A DNA stretch of 64,000 bases from assembly GCF_947492555.1 (NCBI RefSeq), contig NZ_CANLNE010000002.1, positions 239,501 through 303,500 on the forward strand, given 5' to 3'. A model generated the notes under the pieces. The model saw only the letters and a list, made by a program, of their open reading frames with translations. It ran no database searches and was not told where the DNA came from. A program made the position numbers and the translations under genes. Source of the stretch: an uncultured Roseobacter sp. (GTDB taxonomy: Bacteria > Pseudomonadota > Alphaproteobacteria > Rhodobacterales > Rhodobacteraceae). Below, one piece after another: positions 17,360 to 26,761 of the stretch; the stretch's first letter is position 1; every line of letters begins with the position of its first letter.

Positions 17360-18679
17360 CTACACATCATCCGGCAGCGCAAGGTTCAACACGATGGCAA
17401 CCAAGGCGGTGGGTGCCACCGCAGAGGTCGCCAGCGTCTTGACCACACCCGGCAGATATTGAACCGCCGTGGGCACCAGATTCAACCCTAATCCAGCAGC
17501 CAGAGACACGGCGATGATCACCATGTTGCGGCGATTCATCTCGATCTCGCTCAGGACATTCAACCCGGCCGCAGCCACCATGCCGAACATGACGATGACA
17601 CCACCGCCCAGTACAGGCAGCGGCATGGAGGCGATCACCGCCCCGATTTTCGGCACCAGACCACAGAGAATCAAAACCAGTGCGCCGATCGTGACCACAT
17701 GACGGCTCATGATACCGGTCATGCCAACGATGCCGACGTTCTGGCTGAAGGATGTGTTGGGCAGGCCGCCAAAGACACCCGCAACGGCAGTGCCCAGCCC
17801 ATCCGCATAGGTGGCACCTGAGATTTCCGCATCGGTGGCTTCGCGCCCGGCACCGGCCTTGGTTGTGGCCGAGGTGTCGCCAACGGTTTCAATGGCCGAG
17901 ACGATGGACACCAAGGTCACGGCAATCACCGCACCCAGAGAAAATTCAAACCCGTAGGGCAAGGGTGTGATGGCGGTGAACCAACTGGCATTGGCAACGG
18001 CGCCGAAGTTTACCATGCCCAGCATCAGTGCCAGCAGATACCCCACGATCAACCCGATCAGGATGGCCGCATTGGACAGCGTGCCCTTGGTGAAGAACTT
18101 CAGCACCAGCGCCACGATCACCACGCTTAGCGCCACGGACCAATGCATCAGCGATCCGAAACTTTCGGCCTCCATCTGGAAGGCCGCTGCCCCGCCTGCC
18201 GCATATTTGATTGCCACCGGGATGAGGTAGAGACCGATTGCAAGGATCACCAGACCGGTGACCAGCGGCGGGAAAAGCCAGCGCAGATGTTTGATGAACG
18301 CGCCCAGAACGAAATGCACGCAGCCGCCGATGATGCAGGCGGTCAGCGCCACGCTGAGTCCCTGGGTGGCCGCCACCCCGGCCAACACACCGACAAAAGC
18401 AAAGCTGGTGCCCTGCATAATCGGCAAACGCGCCCCGATCGGGCCCAGCCCCACTGTCTGGAACAGCGTGGCCACCCCAGCAAAGAGCATCGCCATCTGG
18501 ATCAGGTAGACCTGTTCCGGCCCGCCAAAGGCCAGTCCTGCAGCCCCGGCCACGATGATAGAGGGCGTCACGTTCGAGGCAAACATCGCCAACACGTGCT
18601 GCAAGCCCAAGGGCACGGCCTGCGCCAGCGGCGGGGTCTGATTGGGGTCGCGGAACGCGCCTGATGTGGTGTCGGTCAT
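17360..18679 (-). CDS. NCS2-family purine (urate/xanthine) permease
   Basis: Nucleobase:cation symporter-2 protein of 439 residues with about 12-14 hydrophobic segments. Family landmarks are PLGLQHVLAMFASNVTP near the N-terminus and the GGLPNTSFSQNVGIVGMTGI signature in the second half. The genes around it (allA, allE, puuE-uraD, puuD) make urate the most likely substrate, with xanthine as the alternative. It is 45 bp downstream of allA and 100 bp upstream of puuD on the same strand, so it probably lies in one operon with them. Confidence 0.9.
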   Translation of the reverse strand: MTDTTSGAFRDPNQTPPLAQAVPLGLQHVLAMFASNVTPSIIVAGAAGLAFGGPEQVYLIQMAMLFAGVATLFQTVGLGPIGARLPIMQGTSFAFVGVLAGVAATQGLSVALTACIIGGCVHFVLGAFIKHLRWLFPPLVTGLVILAIGLYLIPVAIKYAAGGAAAFQMEAESFGSLMHWSVALSVVIVALVLKFFTKGTLSNAAILIGLIVGYLLALMLGMVNFGAVANASWFTAITPLPYGFEFSLGAVIAVTLVSIVSAIETVGDTSATTKAGAGREATDAEISGATYADGLGTAVAGVFGGLPNTSFSQNVGIVGMTGIMSRHVVTIGALVLILCGLVPKIGAVIASMPLPVLGGGVIVMFGMVAAAGLNVLSEIEMNRRNMVIIAVSLAAGLGLNLVPTAVQYLPGVVKTLATSAVAPTALVAIVLNLALPDDV

Positions 18680-18724
18680 GATTTTGTCCCTGTCTTGATT
18701 AGCCTGTTTGTCGGCCTCAACCGG

Positions 18725-19213
18725 TTATGGAACCACGCGATAGGGCGGATCAAGCAAAACTTCTTCAAGGTTCGGCGTTTCCCCAATCCGGTCCACAACT
18801 GCAAAAATTCCGGGCGCAGCGAGCGGGGTCAGCACCCCGTGCCAAGTGCCCTTGTGAAAGTTGATCGCTTGATAGGGCGCGGTCAGAAACGCCCGAGGGG
18901 CACCCGGCTTGCCACCCGCGTCCGGGGCGACGGTCACCAAAAAGGACTGATCCGTCATCGGGATGAAGGCCTGGCTGCCTTCCGGGTGCCGTTCCATCAG
19001 GTCAAGCGTGTAGGGCAACGCGCGCGGCTCGGCATGGAACAGGCTGATGCCTGCGCGACCACCTTCACCGAAATCGAGCCTGGCGCGGTCATGGTAGCGC
19101 CCGCAGAGCCCTGCGTTGATCATCTTGTCGGGCGTACCGCTGCAATCGAGCACATCACCATAGGGCGCAAAGGCTTCTGCGGTCAGCGGCGCGCAGCGGA
19201 TCTCCCGGCTCAT
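18725..19213 (-). CDS. allA: Ureidoglycolate lyase
   Basis: Splits ureidoglycolate into glyoxylate and urea, the last purine-ring step encoded here. The 162-residue cupin-like protein has the family segments LTAEAFAPYGDVL, LMERHPEGSQAFIPM and NFHKGTWHGVLTPL. The ATG at 19213 (MSREIRC) overlaps the allE stop by 4 bp and gives the usual length. A longer open frame upstream to 19309 would overlap allE and lacks family similarity. The urea product implies urease or urea carboxylase elsewhere in the genome. Confidence 0.92.
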   Translation of the reverse strand: MSREIRCAPLTAEAFAPYGDVLDCSGTPDKMINAGLCGRYHDRARLDFGEGGRAGISLFHAEPRALPYTLDLMERHPEGSQAFIPMTDQSFLVTVAPDAGGKPGAPRAFLTAPYQAINFHKGTWHGVLTPLAAPGIFAVVDRIGETPNLEEVLLDPPYRVVP

Positions 19214-20019
19214 AGGCGCACGTGACGGTTCACGTCCTTGTAGAGCAGGTAGCGGAAGGGTTCGGAGCCCGTGGCGATACAGGCTTGGGGGCAAAAGGCA
19301 CGCAGCCACATGAAATCACCCGGCCCCACGGTGACCCAATCCTTGTTCAAAAGATACTCGGCGGTGCCCTGCAGCACATAGAGCCCATGCTCCATCACAT
19401 GGGTTTCCGCAAAGGGAATGCGCCCCCCTGGCTGAAACGTCACGATGTTCACGTGGCAATCATGGCGCAGATCGGCCGGGTCCACGAAACGGGTTGTCGC
19501 CCAGACACCACCGCAATCGGGCATGGGCGTCGGAGCAACGGATTGGTCTGATGTGACAAAGCTTTTGGGCGCTTCAATATTTTTGGCGGATTGGTAGGCT
19601 TTGCGGACCCAATGACATCTAAAATGCGCCGTGCTGTCATTCCTCAGCGTCCAGAAATCCCCCGGCGCGATATAGGCATAGCTCCCCGGTTTCAGCGCGT
19701 ATTCATCGCCTTCCACGGTCAGGGTCGCCTCTCCCTCGGCCACGAAAAGGATGGCTTGTGCGGATGGGTCCGGTTCCGGCGCATCCGATCCACCTCCCGG
19801 GGCGATCTCGACGGCGTATTGCGCAAAGGTTTCTGCAAAGCCGCTCAGCGGTCGGGCCAGAATCCAGACGCGCGTATCTGCCCATTCCGGCAGAAAGCTG
19901 GTGACGATATCGCGCTGTGTGACGGCCGGCAGGACCGCGTAACTTTCGGTGAAAATCGCCGTGCCTTCGGGGTGTACGGATTGATCCGGCAGCCCGCCCG
20001 GGGGAAATGCATAGCTCAC
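19210..20019 (-). CDS. allE: (S)-ureidoglycine aminohydrolase (bicupin)
   Basis: Mn-dependent bicupin that hydrolyses (S)-ureidoglycine to (S)-ureidoglycolate and ammonia. It has 269 residues with two cupin barrels: the first around ILFVAEGEATLTVEGDEYALKPGS, the second around VMEHGLYVLQGTAEYLLNKDWVTVGPGDFMWLRAFCPQ. The GTG start (20019) overlaps the puuE-uraD stop as GTGA. The presence of this enzyme implies that allantoate is hydrolysed by an amidohydrolase of the AllC type, but no such gene is seen in the window. Confidence 0.92.
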   Translation of the reverse strand: MSYAFPPGGLPDQSVHPEGTAIFTESYAVLPAVTQRDIVTSFLPEWADTRVWILARPLSGFAETFAQYAVEIAPGGGSDAPEPDPSAQAILFVAEGEATLTVEGDEYALKPGSYAYIAPGDFWTLRNDSTAHFRCHWVRKAYQSAKNIEAPKSFVTSDQSVAPTPMPDCGGVWATTRFVDPADLRHDCHVNIVTFQPGGRIPFAETHVMEHGLYVLQGTAEYLLNKDWVTVGPGDFMWLRAFCPQACIATGSEPFRYLLYKDVNRHVRL

Positions 20020-21428
20020 AAAAGCGCCTCCAACCTGATCTCGGCAATGCGTTCCACCTGACGGCAGGCCTCGTCAAATTCCGCATCGCTCTCATGCTCC
20101 AACCGCCGCTGGAAAGCGCGCAGAATGCTCGCTTTGTCGTAGTCTTTCACCGCAATAATGAATGGAAACCCATGTTTCTTGACATATGCGGCGTTCAGGC
20201 TCTCAAAGGTCTCGCGTTCCTCATCGGTCAACGCGTCAAGCCCGGCGCTGGCCTGTTCCTCTGTGCTTTCGGCGGTCAGGCGTTTGGCCGCCGCCAGTTT
20301 GCCCGCCAGATCGGGGTGCGCCTGCAACACGCCCATCCGTTCCTCTACCGTGGCGGAGCGGAACATGCGCGCCAGCGCGGAATGCAGGCCCGTCGCCGTA
20401 TCATGCGCGGGGCCCAGTTCCAGCTCAAAAGCGCGTTCCGCAATCCACTGTGAATGCTCGAAGATACCTCCAAACCGTTCGACAAAATCGGTTTTCTTCA
20501 ACGCCGAGGGCCGTGCCATGCGGGTTGGCGGATGCACCTTGCGCCAATGTTCCGCAATTTCGATCCGACGCGGGCACCAGACGCCCTCAAAGCCTTGGAT
20601 ATAGTCGACAAAGCGTTTCAGCGCCTGCACCCGACCCGGCCTGCCGATCAAGCGACAATGCAGCCCGACGGACATCATCTTGGCCGCCCCCGCCGCCCCT
20701 TCGGCATAGAGCGTATCGAAAGTATCGCGCAGATAGGCAAAGAACTGATCCCCTGAATTGAACCCCTGCGGCGTGGCAAAACGCATGTCGTTACAATCCA
20801 GCGTATAGGGGATGATCAACTGTTTGCGCCGCCCGATCTTGGCCCAATAGGGCAAATCGTCGTCGTAGGTATCCGAGATGTATTCGAACTGACCCGTCTT
20901 TGCCGCCAGCGCCACCGTATTCTCCGAACAGCGCCCGGTGTACCAACCGCGCGGGCTTTCGCCGGTAACCTCGCCGTGAAGGCGGATCGCCTCCATCATA
21001 TCCGCCGCCTCATCGGCCTCGGAGTGATCCTTGTAGTCGATCCATTTCAACCCGTGGCTGGCAATCTCCCAGCCTGCGTCCTGCATCGCTTTGACCTGCT
21101 CGGGCGCACGGGCCAGCGCCGAGGCCACACCGTAGACCGTGACCGGCACGCGCGCGCCGGTAAACAGGCGGTGCAGCCGCCAGAACCCGGCGCGTGCGCC
21201 ATAGTCATAGATCGATTCCATGTTCCAGTGCCGCTGTCCCGGCCAGGGCTGCGCACCGACGATTTCGGACAGGAAAGCCTCTGAGGCCGCATCCCCGTGC
21301 AGCAGGCAGTTTTCACCCCCCTCTTCGTAGTTCAGCACAAATTGCACGGCGATCCGGGCGCCACCGGGCCACTGCGCATCTGGTGGATTGGCCCCATAGC
21401 CTGAAAAATCCCGGGGATAGCGTTTCAC
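20016..21428 (-). CDS. puuE: Allantoinase PuuE fused to OHCU decarboxylase UraD
   Basis: Bifunctional protein of 470 residues. The N-terminal part, about 1-305, is a cofactor-independent, polysaccharide-deacetylase-like allantoinase, with RDFSGYGANPP, NYEEGGENC, ASHGLKWIDY, SDTYDDDLPYW and SVGLHCRLIGRPGR. The C-terminal part, about 310-470, is 2-oxo-4-hydroxy-4-carboxy-5-ureidoimidazoline decarboxylase, with FGGIFEHSQWIAERAF, QAHPDLAGKLA and HGFPFIIAVKDYDKASIL. It therefore converts OHCU to (S)-allantoin and then to allantoate. The GTG start at 21428 follows AGGAG by 7 nt. Longer upstream reading frames run antisense to uraH and are rejected. Confidence 0.9.
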   Translation of the reverse strand: MKRYPRDFSGYGANPPDAQWPGGARIAVQFVLNYEEGGENCLLHGDAASEAFLSEIVGAQPWPGQRHWNMESIYDYGARAGFWRLHRLFTGARVPVTVYGVASALARAPEQVKAMQDAGWEIASHGLKWIDYKDHSEADEAADMMEAIRLHGEVTGESPRGWYTGRCSENTVALAAKTGQFEYISDTYDDDLPYWAKIGRRKQLIIPYTLDCNDMRFATPQGFNSGDQFFAYLRDTFDTLYAEGAAGAAKMMSVGLHCRLIGRPGRVQALKRFVDYIQGFEGVWCPRRIEIAEHWRKVHPPTRMARPSALKKTDFVERFGGIFEHSQWIAERAFELELGPAHDTATGLHSALARMFRSATVEERMGVLQAHPDLAGKLAAAKRLTAESTEEQASAGLDALTDEERETFESLNAAYVKKHGFPFIIAVKDYDKASILRAFQRRLEHESDAEFDEACRQVERIAEIRLEALL

Positions 21429-21533
21429 AAACGAACTCCTGTGCCTGCAGCGCCATTCAATACTGGGTTGCGGGCCGTTGCAATTCGTATCTGGGCCGGG
21501 CAGGTTGCGGGTGAACCAGCAGGAATCGCGCCG
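21429..21533. promoter_or_regulatory. Divergent promoter region, puuE-uraD versus uraH
   Basis: This 105-bp spacer separates the divergently read puuE-uraD-allE-allA-permease-puuD operon and uraH. It must carry at least the start signals of the puuE operon, including AGGAG for the GTG start. No clear sigma-70 boxes or regulator palindrome could be picked out by eye. The shared position suggests that one regulator could set both directions. Confidence 0.3.
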
Positions 21534-21893
21534 ATGCCCGAGGGATATCTGACCACCCATGTTCTCGACACCGCGCGTGGCTGCCCGGCGGAAGGGCTCC
21601 GCATCCTGCTGTTCCGCGTCTCCGGCAACAGCCACCGGAAAATTGCTGAGGCGGTCACTAATGCGGATGGCCGCACGGATGCGCCGATCCTCGGCAAGGA
21701 CAAGTTCGAGGCGGGCGTCTACGAGTTGATCTTTGAAGCCGGGCCCTACCTCACCGCCAGCGGTGTCGCGCCGGAAGAGCCGCGTTTTCTCGACAGCATT
21801 CCGATCCGCTTCGGGATTTCGGACAGCGAAAGCCATTATCATGTGCCACTGCTGCTCTCGCCCTTTGGCTATTCGACATACCGCGGCAGCTGA
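21534..21893 (+). CDS. uraH: 5-hydroxyisourate hydrolase (transthyretin-like)
   Basis: Hydrolyses 5-hydroxyisourate, the PuuD product, to OHCU, the substrate of the UraD domain encoded divergently. It has 119 residues with the family motifs GYLTTHVLDTARGCPAEGL at the N-terminus and the C-terminal tetrapeptide YRGS typical of HIU hydrolases. The ATG at 21534 gives the normal length; upstream in-frame starts (21441) would add an unrelated leader overlapping the control region. The deoC-ALDH16 pair follows 99 bp downstream on the same strand. Confidence 0.94.
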   Translation: MPEGYLTTHVLDTARGCPAEGLRILLFRVSGNSHRKIAEAVTNADGRTDAPILGKDKFEAGVYELIFEAGPYLTASGVAPEEPRFLDSIPIRFGISDSESHYHVPLLLSPFGYSTYRGS

Positions 21894-21992
21894 AGTTTCA
21901 GCACCAATTACGCGCGTGACGCGGCGTGCCGGTTCTTGCCAAGCCTGACGGGCCATGCGACTTTGCAGTCCCGCAGGTTCAGGAGTGCCGCG

Positions 21993-22991
21993 ATGCTCAG
22001 CCAGACAACACAAACAGCGACCGCAAGCCACCAGTTGCCGCAGGTCACCGAACCGCGCAATCCCGGCATGGCGTTGGATCTGGACTGGGTGCGTAGCTTG
22101 CAGGCCAACACATCCGCCATTGAACGGCGTGCGGCCAGCCTGCCCGCGCGACGGTCCGTCAAGAAACAGCACCAGGCCGCATGGTTGTTGCGCGCGGTCA
22201 CCTGCATCGATCTGACCACCCTGTCCGGCGATGACACCGAACACCGTGTGGCGCGGCTCTGCGCCAAGGCCCGTCAACCCATCGCGCAAAGCCTGCTGGA
22301 TGCGATGGGCATGGGCCCGATCACGACGGGCGCCGTCTGCGTCTATCACGAGATGATCCCGGCGGCGGTGCGCGCCCTGAACGGCTCCGGCATTCCCGTT
22401 GCCGCCGTCAGCACCGGTTTCCCGGCCGGCCTGTCACCGCTGCATCTGCGCATTGCCGAGATCGAGGAAAGCGTCAAAGCCGGTGCGGCAGAGATCGACA
22501 TCGTGATCTCCCGCCGCCACGTGCTGTCTGGCAATTGGCAGGCGCTCTACGATGAAATGCGCGCTTTCCGCGCCGCCTGTGGCGACGCCCATGTCAAGGC
22601 GATCCTGGCCACCGGCGAATTGGGGTCGCTGCGCAATGTCGCGCGGGCCTCGATGATCTGCATGATGGCAGGCGCCGATTTCATCAAGACCTCGACCGGC
22701 AAGGAAAGCGTGAATGCCACGTTGCCGGTCACCCTGGTGATGATCCGCGCGATCCGCGACTATTTCGAGCGTACCGGCTTTCGCGTCGGCTACAAACCAG
22801 CGGGAGGGATTTCCAAAGCCAAGGATGCGATCACCTATCTGGCGCTGATCAAGGAGGAACTGGGCGACCGCTGGTTGCAGCCCGACTTCTTCCGCTTTGG
22901 AGCCTCGTCGCTGCTCAATGACATCGAACGGCAGCTCGAACACCATGTGACCGGCAATTATTCTGCCAGCTATCGCCACCCGACCAGCTGA
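21993..22991 (+). CDS. deoC: Deoxyribose-phosphate aldolase
   Basis: Class I aldolase cleaving 2-deoxyribose 5-phosphate to acetaldehyde and glyceraldehyde 3-phosphate. It has 332 residues, with a Schiff-base lysine in GADFIKTSTGKES, a second conserved lysine in GYKPAGGISKAKDAI, and TCIDLTTLSGDD near the N-terminus. The length matches the longer DeoC type. The start at 21993 follows AGGAG at 21981; an in-frame ATG at 21936 has no such site. The aldehyde dehydrogenase 23 bp downstream can oxidise the acetaldehyde product, so the pair forms a deoxyribonucleoside salvage unit. Confidence 0.93.
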   Translation: MLSQTTQTATASHQLPQVTEPRNPGMALDLDWVRSLQANTSAIERRAASLPARRSVKKQHQAAWLLRAVTCIDLTTLSGDDTEHRVARLCAKARQPIAQSLLDAMGMGPITTGAVCVYHEMIPAAVRALNGSGIPVAAVSTGFPAGLSPLHLRIAEIEESVKAGAAEIDIVISRRHVLSGNWQALYDEMRAFRAACGDAHVKAILATGELGSLRNVARASMICMMAGADFIKTSTGKESVNATLPVTLVMIRAIRDYFERTGFRVGYKPAGGISKAKDAITYLALIKEELGDRWLQPDFFRFGASSLLNDIERQLEHHVTGNYSASYRHPTS

Positions 22992-23014
22992 TACGACCGA
23001 AAGGGCCATGTGCC

Positions 23015-25357
23015 ATGACCATCTCCGAGATTTTTGAAACGATGGACTACGGGGTCGCCCCGGAAAGTGCCGCCGAAGCGCTGGCATGGCTGGTGGATCA
23101 GGGGGACCGATTTGGCCATTTCATCGACGGGGCCTTTACCAAACCCGGCAAAGGCTTCGACAGCCGCAACCCCGCCACTGGTGAGGTCCTTGCGACGCTG
23201 ACACAGGCCACGCAGGCCGATGTGGATGCGGCGGTCAAGGCCGCGCGCAAGGCGCAACCCAAGTGGGAGGCCTTGGGCGGACCGGGCCGCGCGCGCTACA
23301 TCTATGCGCTCGCGCGGTTGCTGCAGAAACACAGCCGCCTTTTTGCCGTGCTGGAAACGCTGGACAACGGCAAGCCGATCCGGGAAAGCCGTGACATTGA
23401 TGTGCCTCTGGCCCAGCGGCATTTCTATTTCCACGCGGGCATGGCGCAGCTGATGGAAGAGGAATTGCCCGACCGCGAAGCGCTGGGTGTCTGCGGTCAG
23501 ATCATCCCGTGGAACTTCCCGCTGCTGATGCTGGCGTGGAAAATCGCGCCCGCGCTGGCCATGGGCAACACGGTGGTGCTGAAACCGGCGGAATACACCT
23601 CCCTCACCGCGCTGCTCTTTGCAGACATCTGCCGTCAGGCGGGCCTGCCAAAAGGCGTGGTGAACGTCGTGACCGGCGATGGCACCGTGGGTGAAATGAT
23701 CGTGGCCGCGGAGGTGGATAAAATCGCCTTCACCGGCTCCACCACCGTAGGGCGCCGTATCCGCGAGGCCACCGCAGGCTCCGGCAAGGCGCTCAGCCTG
23801 GAGCTGGGCGGGAAATCCCCCTACATCGTCTTCGATGACGCCGATCTGGATTCCGCTGTCGAGGGCCTTGTCGATGCGATCTGGTTCAATCAGGGGCAGG
23901 TCTGTTGCGCGGGCTCACGCCTTCTGGTGCATGAACCCGTGGCAGAGGTGTTTTACGCCAAGCTCCGCGCCCGCATGGACAAGCTGCGCGTCGGCAGCCC
24001 GCTGGATAAAAGCATCGATGTCGGCGCGATCGTCGATCCGGTGCAGCTCAACGCCATCGCCGGTCTGGTCGCGGCCAACACCACCGGACAGACCCATGTC
24101 GCGGCCACTGAACTGCCTTCCGAAGGTTCCTTCTATCCGCCCACGCTGATCACCGGTCTGAACCCTGCCGACACGCTCATGCAGGAAGAAATTTTTGGCC
24201 CCGTGCTCGTCTCCACCACCTTCCGCACACCGGATGACGCCGTCGCGCTGGCCAACAACAGCCGCTACGGACTTGCCGCCACGGTTTGGAGCGAGAACAT
24301 CAACCTCGCCCTCGACATCGCGCCCAAACTAGCTTGCGGCATCGTCTGGGTGAACGGCACCAACCTGATGGACGCCGCCGCGGGATTTGGCGGTGTGCGG
24401 GAAAGCGGGTTCGGGCGCGAAGGCGGCTGGGAAGGTTTGTCCGGTTACACCAGAGTAAAAGGCACACCAAAGCCCCTCAAGGACATCCAGCCTAATCAGG
24501 GAGAGGGTACACCGGCAGATCCAATCGATCGTACGGCAAAACTCTACATCGGCGGCAAACAGGCTCGACCGGACGGCGGCTATTCCGCACCGGTCTGGGG
24601 CAAATCCGGCAAGCTGCTGGGGCACGCCTCGCTCGCCAACCGCAAGGACCTCCGCAACGCGGTCGAAGCCGCTCATGCCGCCAAGGGGTGGTCCAAAACC
24701 ACCGGCCACCTGCGCGCACAAATTCTCTATTACATAGGCGAAAACCTCTCCGCCCGCGCGGATGAATTTGCCCACCGCCTCAACGAGATGATGGGCGGCA
24801 AACAGGGCGCGCAGGAAGTCGAGGCAGCCATCAATCGCCTCTTCACCTATGCCGCGTGGGCGGACAAGTACGACGGGCAGGTACACGGCGTGCCGATCCG
24901 CGGCGTCGCACTCGCCATGAAAGAACCCGTTGGTGTAATCGGCGCCCTCTGCACCAATGAGGCGCCCCTGCTGGGGTTGATTTCCTGCATGGCCCCGGCC
25001 ATCGCCATGGGAAACCGGATTATCCTGAGCGCGTCCGAACCCTTCCCGCTCGCGGCAACGGATTTCATCCAAGTACTGGAGACCTCGTACGTTCCCGCTG
25101 GCGTGGTCAATATCCTGACGGGCCCACAGGCGGAGGTTGCCACCCAAATGGCAGGCCATATGGATATCGACGCGGTCTGGTGTTTTGGCGCAAAATCGCT
25201 GTCTGGAGACGTTGAAAAAGCAAGTGCTACAAATCTCAAACGCACATGGGTCAACAACGGCTTGGCCCGCGACTGGATAGGCGCTGCCGGTCAGGGGCGC
25301 GCATTCCTCGAAGCGGCGACAGAAATCAAAAACATCTGGGTGCCTTACGGCGAATGA
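23015..25357 (+). CDS. ALDH16-type double-domain aldehyde dehydrogenase
   Basis: Aldehyde dehydrogenase of 780 residues, about one and a half times the normal length. Residues 1-490 form a complete ALDH: NAD-binding [11 protein letters not shown], catalytic Glu E263 in LELGGK, and catalytic Cys C297 in [11 protein letters not shown]. Residues 505-780 form a second, shortened ALDH-like domain with no GQxC motif, so it cannot be catalytic by itself. This layout is that of ALDH16, known from animals and bacteria including a Loktanella enzyme. Located 23 bp after deoC, it probably oxidises acetaldehyde to acetate. Confidence 0.9.
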   Translation: MTISEIFETMDYGVAPESAAEALAWLVDQGDRFGHFIDGAFTKPGKGFDSRNPATGEVLATLTQATQADVDAAVKAARKAQPKWEALGGPGRARYIYALARLLQKHSRLFAVLETLDNGKPIRESRDIDVPLAQRHFYFHAGMAQLMEEELPDREALGVCGQIIPWNFPLLMLAWKIAPALAMGNTVVLKPAEYTSLTALLFADICRQAGLPKGVVNVVTGDGTVGEMIVAAEVDKIAFTGSTTVGRRIREATAGSGKALSLELGGKSPYIVFDDADLDSAVEGLVDAIWFNQGQVCCAGSRLLVHEPVAEVFYAKLRARMDKLRVGSPLDKSIDVGAIVDPVQLNAIAGLVAANTTGQTHVAATELPSEGSFYPPTLITGLNPADTLMQEEIFGPVLVSTTFRTPDDAVALANNSRYGLAATVWSENINLALDIAPKLACGIVWVNGTNLMDAAAGFGGVRESGFGREGGWEGLSGYTRVKGTPKPLKDIQPNQGEGTPADPIDRTAKLYIGGKQARPDGGYSAPVWGKSGKLLGHASLANRKDLRNAVEAAHAAKGWSKTTGHLRAQILYYIGENLSARADEFAHRLNEMMGGKQGAQEVEAAINRLFTYAAWADKYDGQVHGVPIRGVALAMKEPVGVIGALCTNEAPLLGLISCMAPAIAMGNRIILSASEPFPLAATDFIQVLETSYVPAGVVNILTGPQAEVATQMAGHMDIDAVWCFGAKSLSGDVEKASATNLKRTWVNNGLARDWIGAAGQGRAFLEAATEIKNIWVPYGE

Positions 25358-25378
25358 CGCCTGACCGAGGCGACAGCA

Positions 25379-25427
25379 CTCGACCCAACCGGGTCGAGGA
25401 CATGGTGTGGCGCGTCAGCGCCTCATT
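25379..25427. terminator. Paired hairpins between convergent ALDH16 and M16 peptidase genes
   Basis: The perfect 8-bp stem CTCGACCC/GGGTCGAG with loop AACC lies at 25379-25398. A shorter GGCGC/GCGCC stem with loop GTCA follows a few bases later. They lie in the 84-bp space between convergent genes and may stop transcription from both sides. No strong T-run follows, so intrinsic termination is only likely. Confidence 0.5.
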
Positions 25428-25441
25428 CTGGCAGCAGCGAC

Positions 25442-26761
25442 TCAGTTGGCGGGCGTATTCTCCAACCCTGTGGGCTGGCCAACGACAACGAAGTGTAGAC
25501 CCTCGGGGTCCAGCAATTCCGCCGCCACACGCTGCACATCCTCCAGCGTGACCGCCTCTACACGATCATTCCGGGTCGCGATGTAGTCGATGGGCAGGCC
25601 CAGCATTTGCATACCCACCATGATCTGCGCGATCGGCCCGTTCCCGTCAAAGCGCAGCGGATACGCGCCGGTCATGTAAGTCTTCGCGTCATCCAGCTCG
25701 GTTTGGGTAAGACCCTCCGCCGCGGCCTTGGCCCATTCGTCCCGGATCACATCAATGGCTTCCGCAATCCGGTCATTGGCCGAGCTTACGGACCCCAGGT
25801 AAACCTCCGCCAGATCTTTGGCCACCAGATAGGAATAGACACCATAGGTCAGTCCGCGTTTTTCGCGCACCTCATCCATCAGACGGCTCTCAAAGCCCCC
25901 ACCGCCCAGAACCTGATTGAGCACAAGCGCGGTGAAATAGTCGGGATCGTCCTGCGCAATGCCACCATGGCCAAAAATCGCAACGGACTGCGGAGTGTCG
26001 AATGGCACGACGGTGACGCCACTGGGGATCTGCACCTCCGCACGCAGCGGGATCGGCGTGCCCGTTTCCGGCAAATCCGCAAGCAGATCATCCATCAGCA
26101 CGCCCAACTCCTCCGGCGTGATGTCCCCGACGGCCCCGATATAGATCCGGTCCCGCGCCAGCACCGCGCGGTGCGCGGCCAGCAGATCATCCCGGGTCAG
26201 TGCGGCGACGCTTTGCTCCGTCCCACTGAGCGATGTGGCATAGGGATGCCCGGCAAAGGCGATCTGGTCAAAGGCCCGCGACGCGATCTCGTTCGGGTCC
26301 TTGGCGTCTGACCGGATGCCCGACAGGACCTGCTCACGCACGCGGTCGATGGCATCCTGATCAAAACGCGGCTCTTGCAACGCCGCCCGCAACAAGGCGA
26401 CAGATGCCTCCTTGTTTTCGGTCAGAAAGCGGGCGGAGACCGAAAGCGAATCGTCGCTGATATCAAAGCCAAAAGAGGTCGCCAGCGCCTCGGTAGATCG
26501 CGCAAAATCGCGCGCATCCATGTCCGCCGCGCCCTCTTCCAAGAGCCCCGTCATCAGGTTGATGGCCCCGCGCTTGTCTGGCGCATCCAGCGAGGCACCG
26601 CCCCGAAACCGGATTTCCAACGCCACGAAGGGAATGGAGTGGTCTTCGACCAACCAGGCGGTCAGCCCCGCGTCGGATGTCACCTCCTTGATGTCCACCT
26701 CGGCTGAGGCGGGCAGCGCGAAACCGATGACAAAACAAATCGACAGGAAAAAGCGGATCAT
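25442..26761 (-). CDS. M16 peptidase-like protein, inactive subunit
   Basis: Pitrilysin-family protein of 439 residues with a signal peptide (FFLSICFVIGFALPASA), so exported. At the place of the zinc motif HxxEH it has NLMTG (residues 68-72), so it cannot bind the metal. It keeps the rest of the fold, including the FGHGGIAQDDPDYFTALVLNQVLGGGGFESRLMDE region typical of the non-catalytic M16 partner. It overlaps its active partner by 4 bp (ATGA), which supports a heterodimer in which this chain contributes substrate-binding residues. Confidence 0.9.
   Translation of the reverse strand: MIRFFLSICFVIGFALPASAEVDIKEVTSDAGLTAWLVEDHSIPFVALEIRFRGGASLDAPDKRGAINLMTGLLEEGAADMDARDFARSTEALATSFGFDISDDSLSVSARFLTENKEASVALLRAALQEPRFDQDAIDRVREQVLSGIRSDAKDPNEIASRAFDQIAFAGHPYATSLSGTEQSVAALTRDDLLAAHRAVLARDRIYIGAVGDITPEELGVLMDDLLADLPETGTPIPLRAEVQIPSGVTVVPFDTPQSVAIFGHGGIAQDDPDYFTALVLNQVLGGGGFESRLMDEVREKRGLTYGVYSYLVAKDLAEVYLGSVSSANDRIAEAIDVIRDEWAKAAAEGLTQTELDDAKTYMTGAYPLRFDGNGPIAQIMVGMQMLGLPIDYIATRNDRVEAVTLEDVQRVAAELLDPEGLHFVVVGQPTGLENTPAN

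Noticed and set aside
21429-22349. Upstream extension of the puuE-uraD frame to 777 residues
   Set aside because: It runs antisense through uraH and deoC, is composed of low-complexity Arg/Ala shadow sequence, and the GTG with AGGAG at 21428 gives the normal PuuE start.
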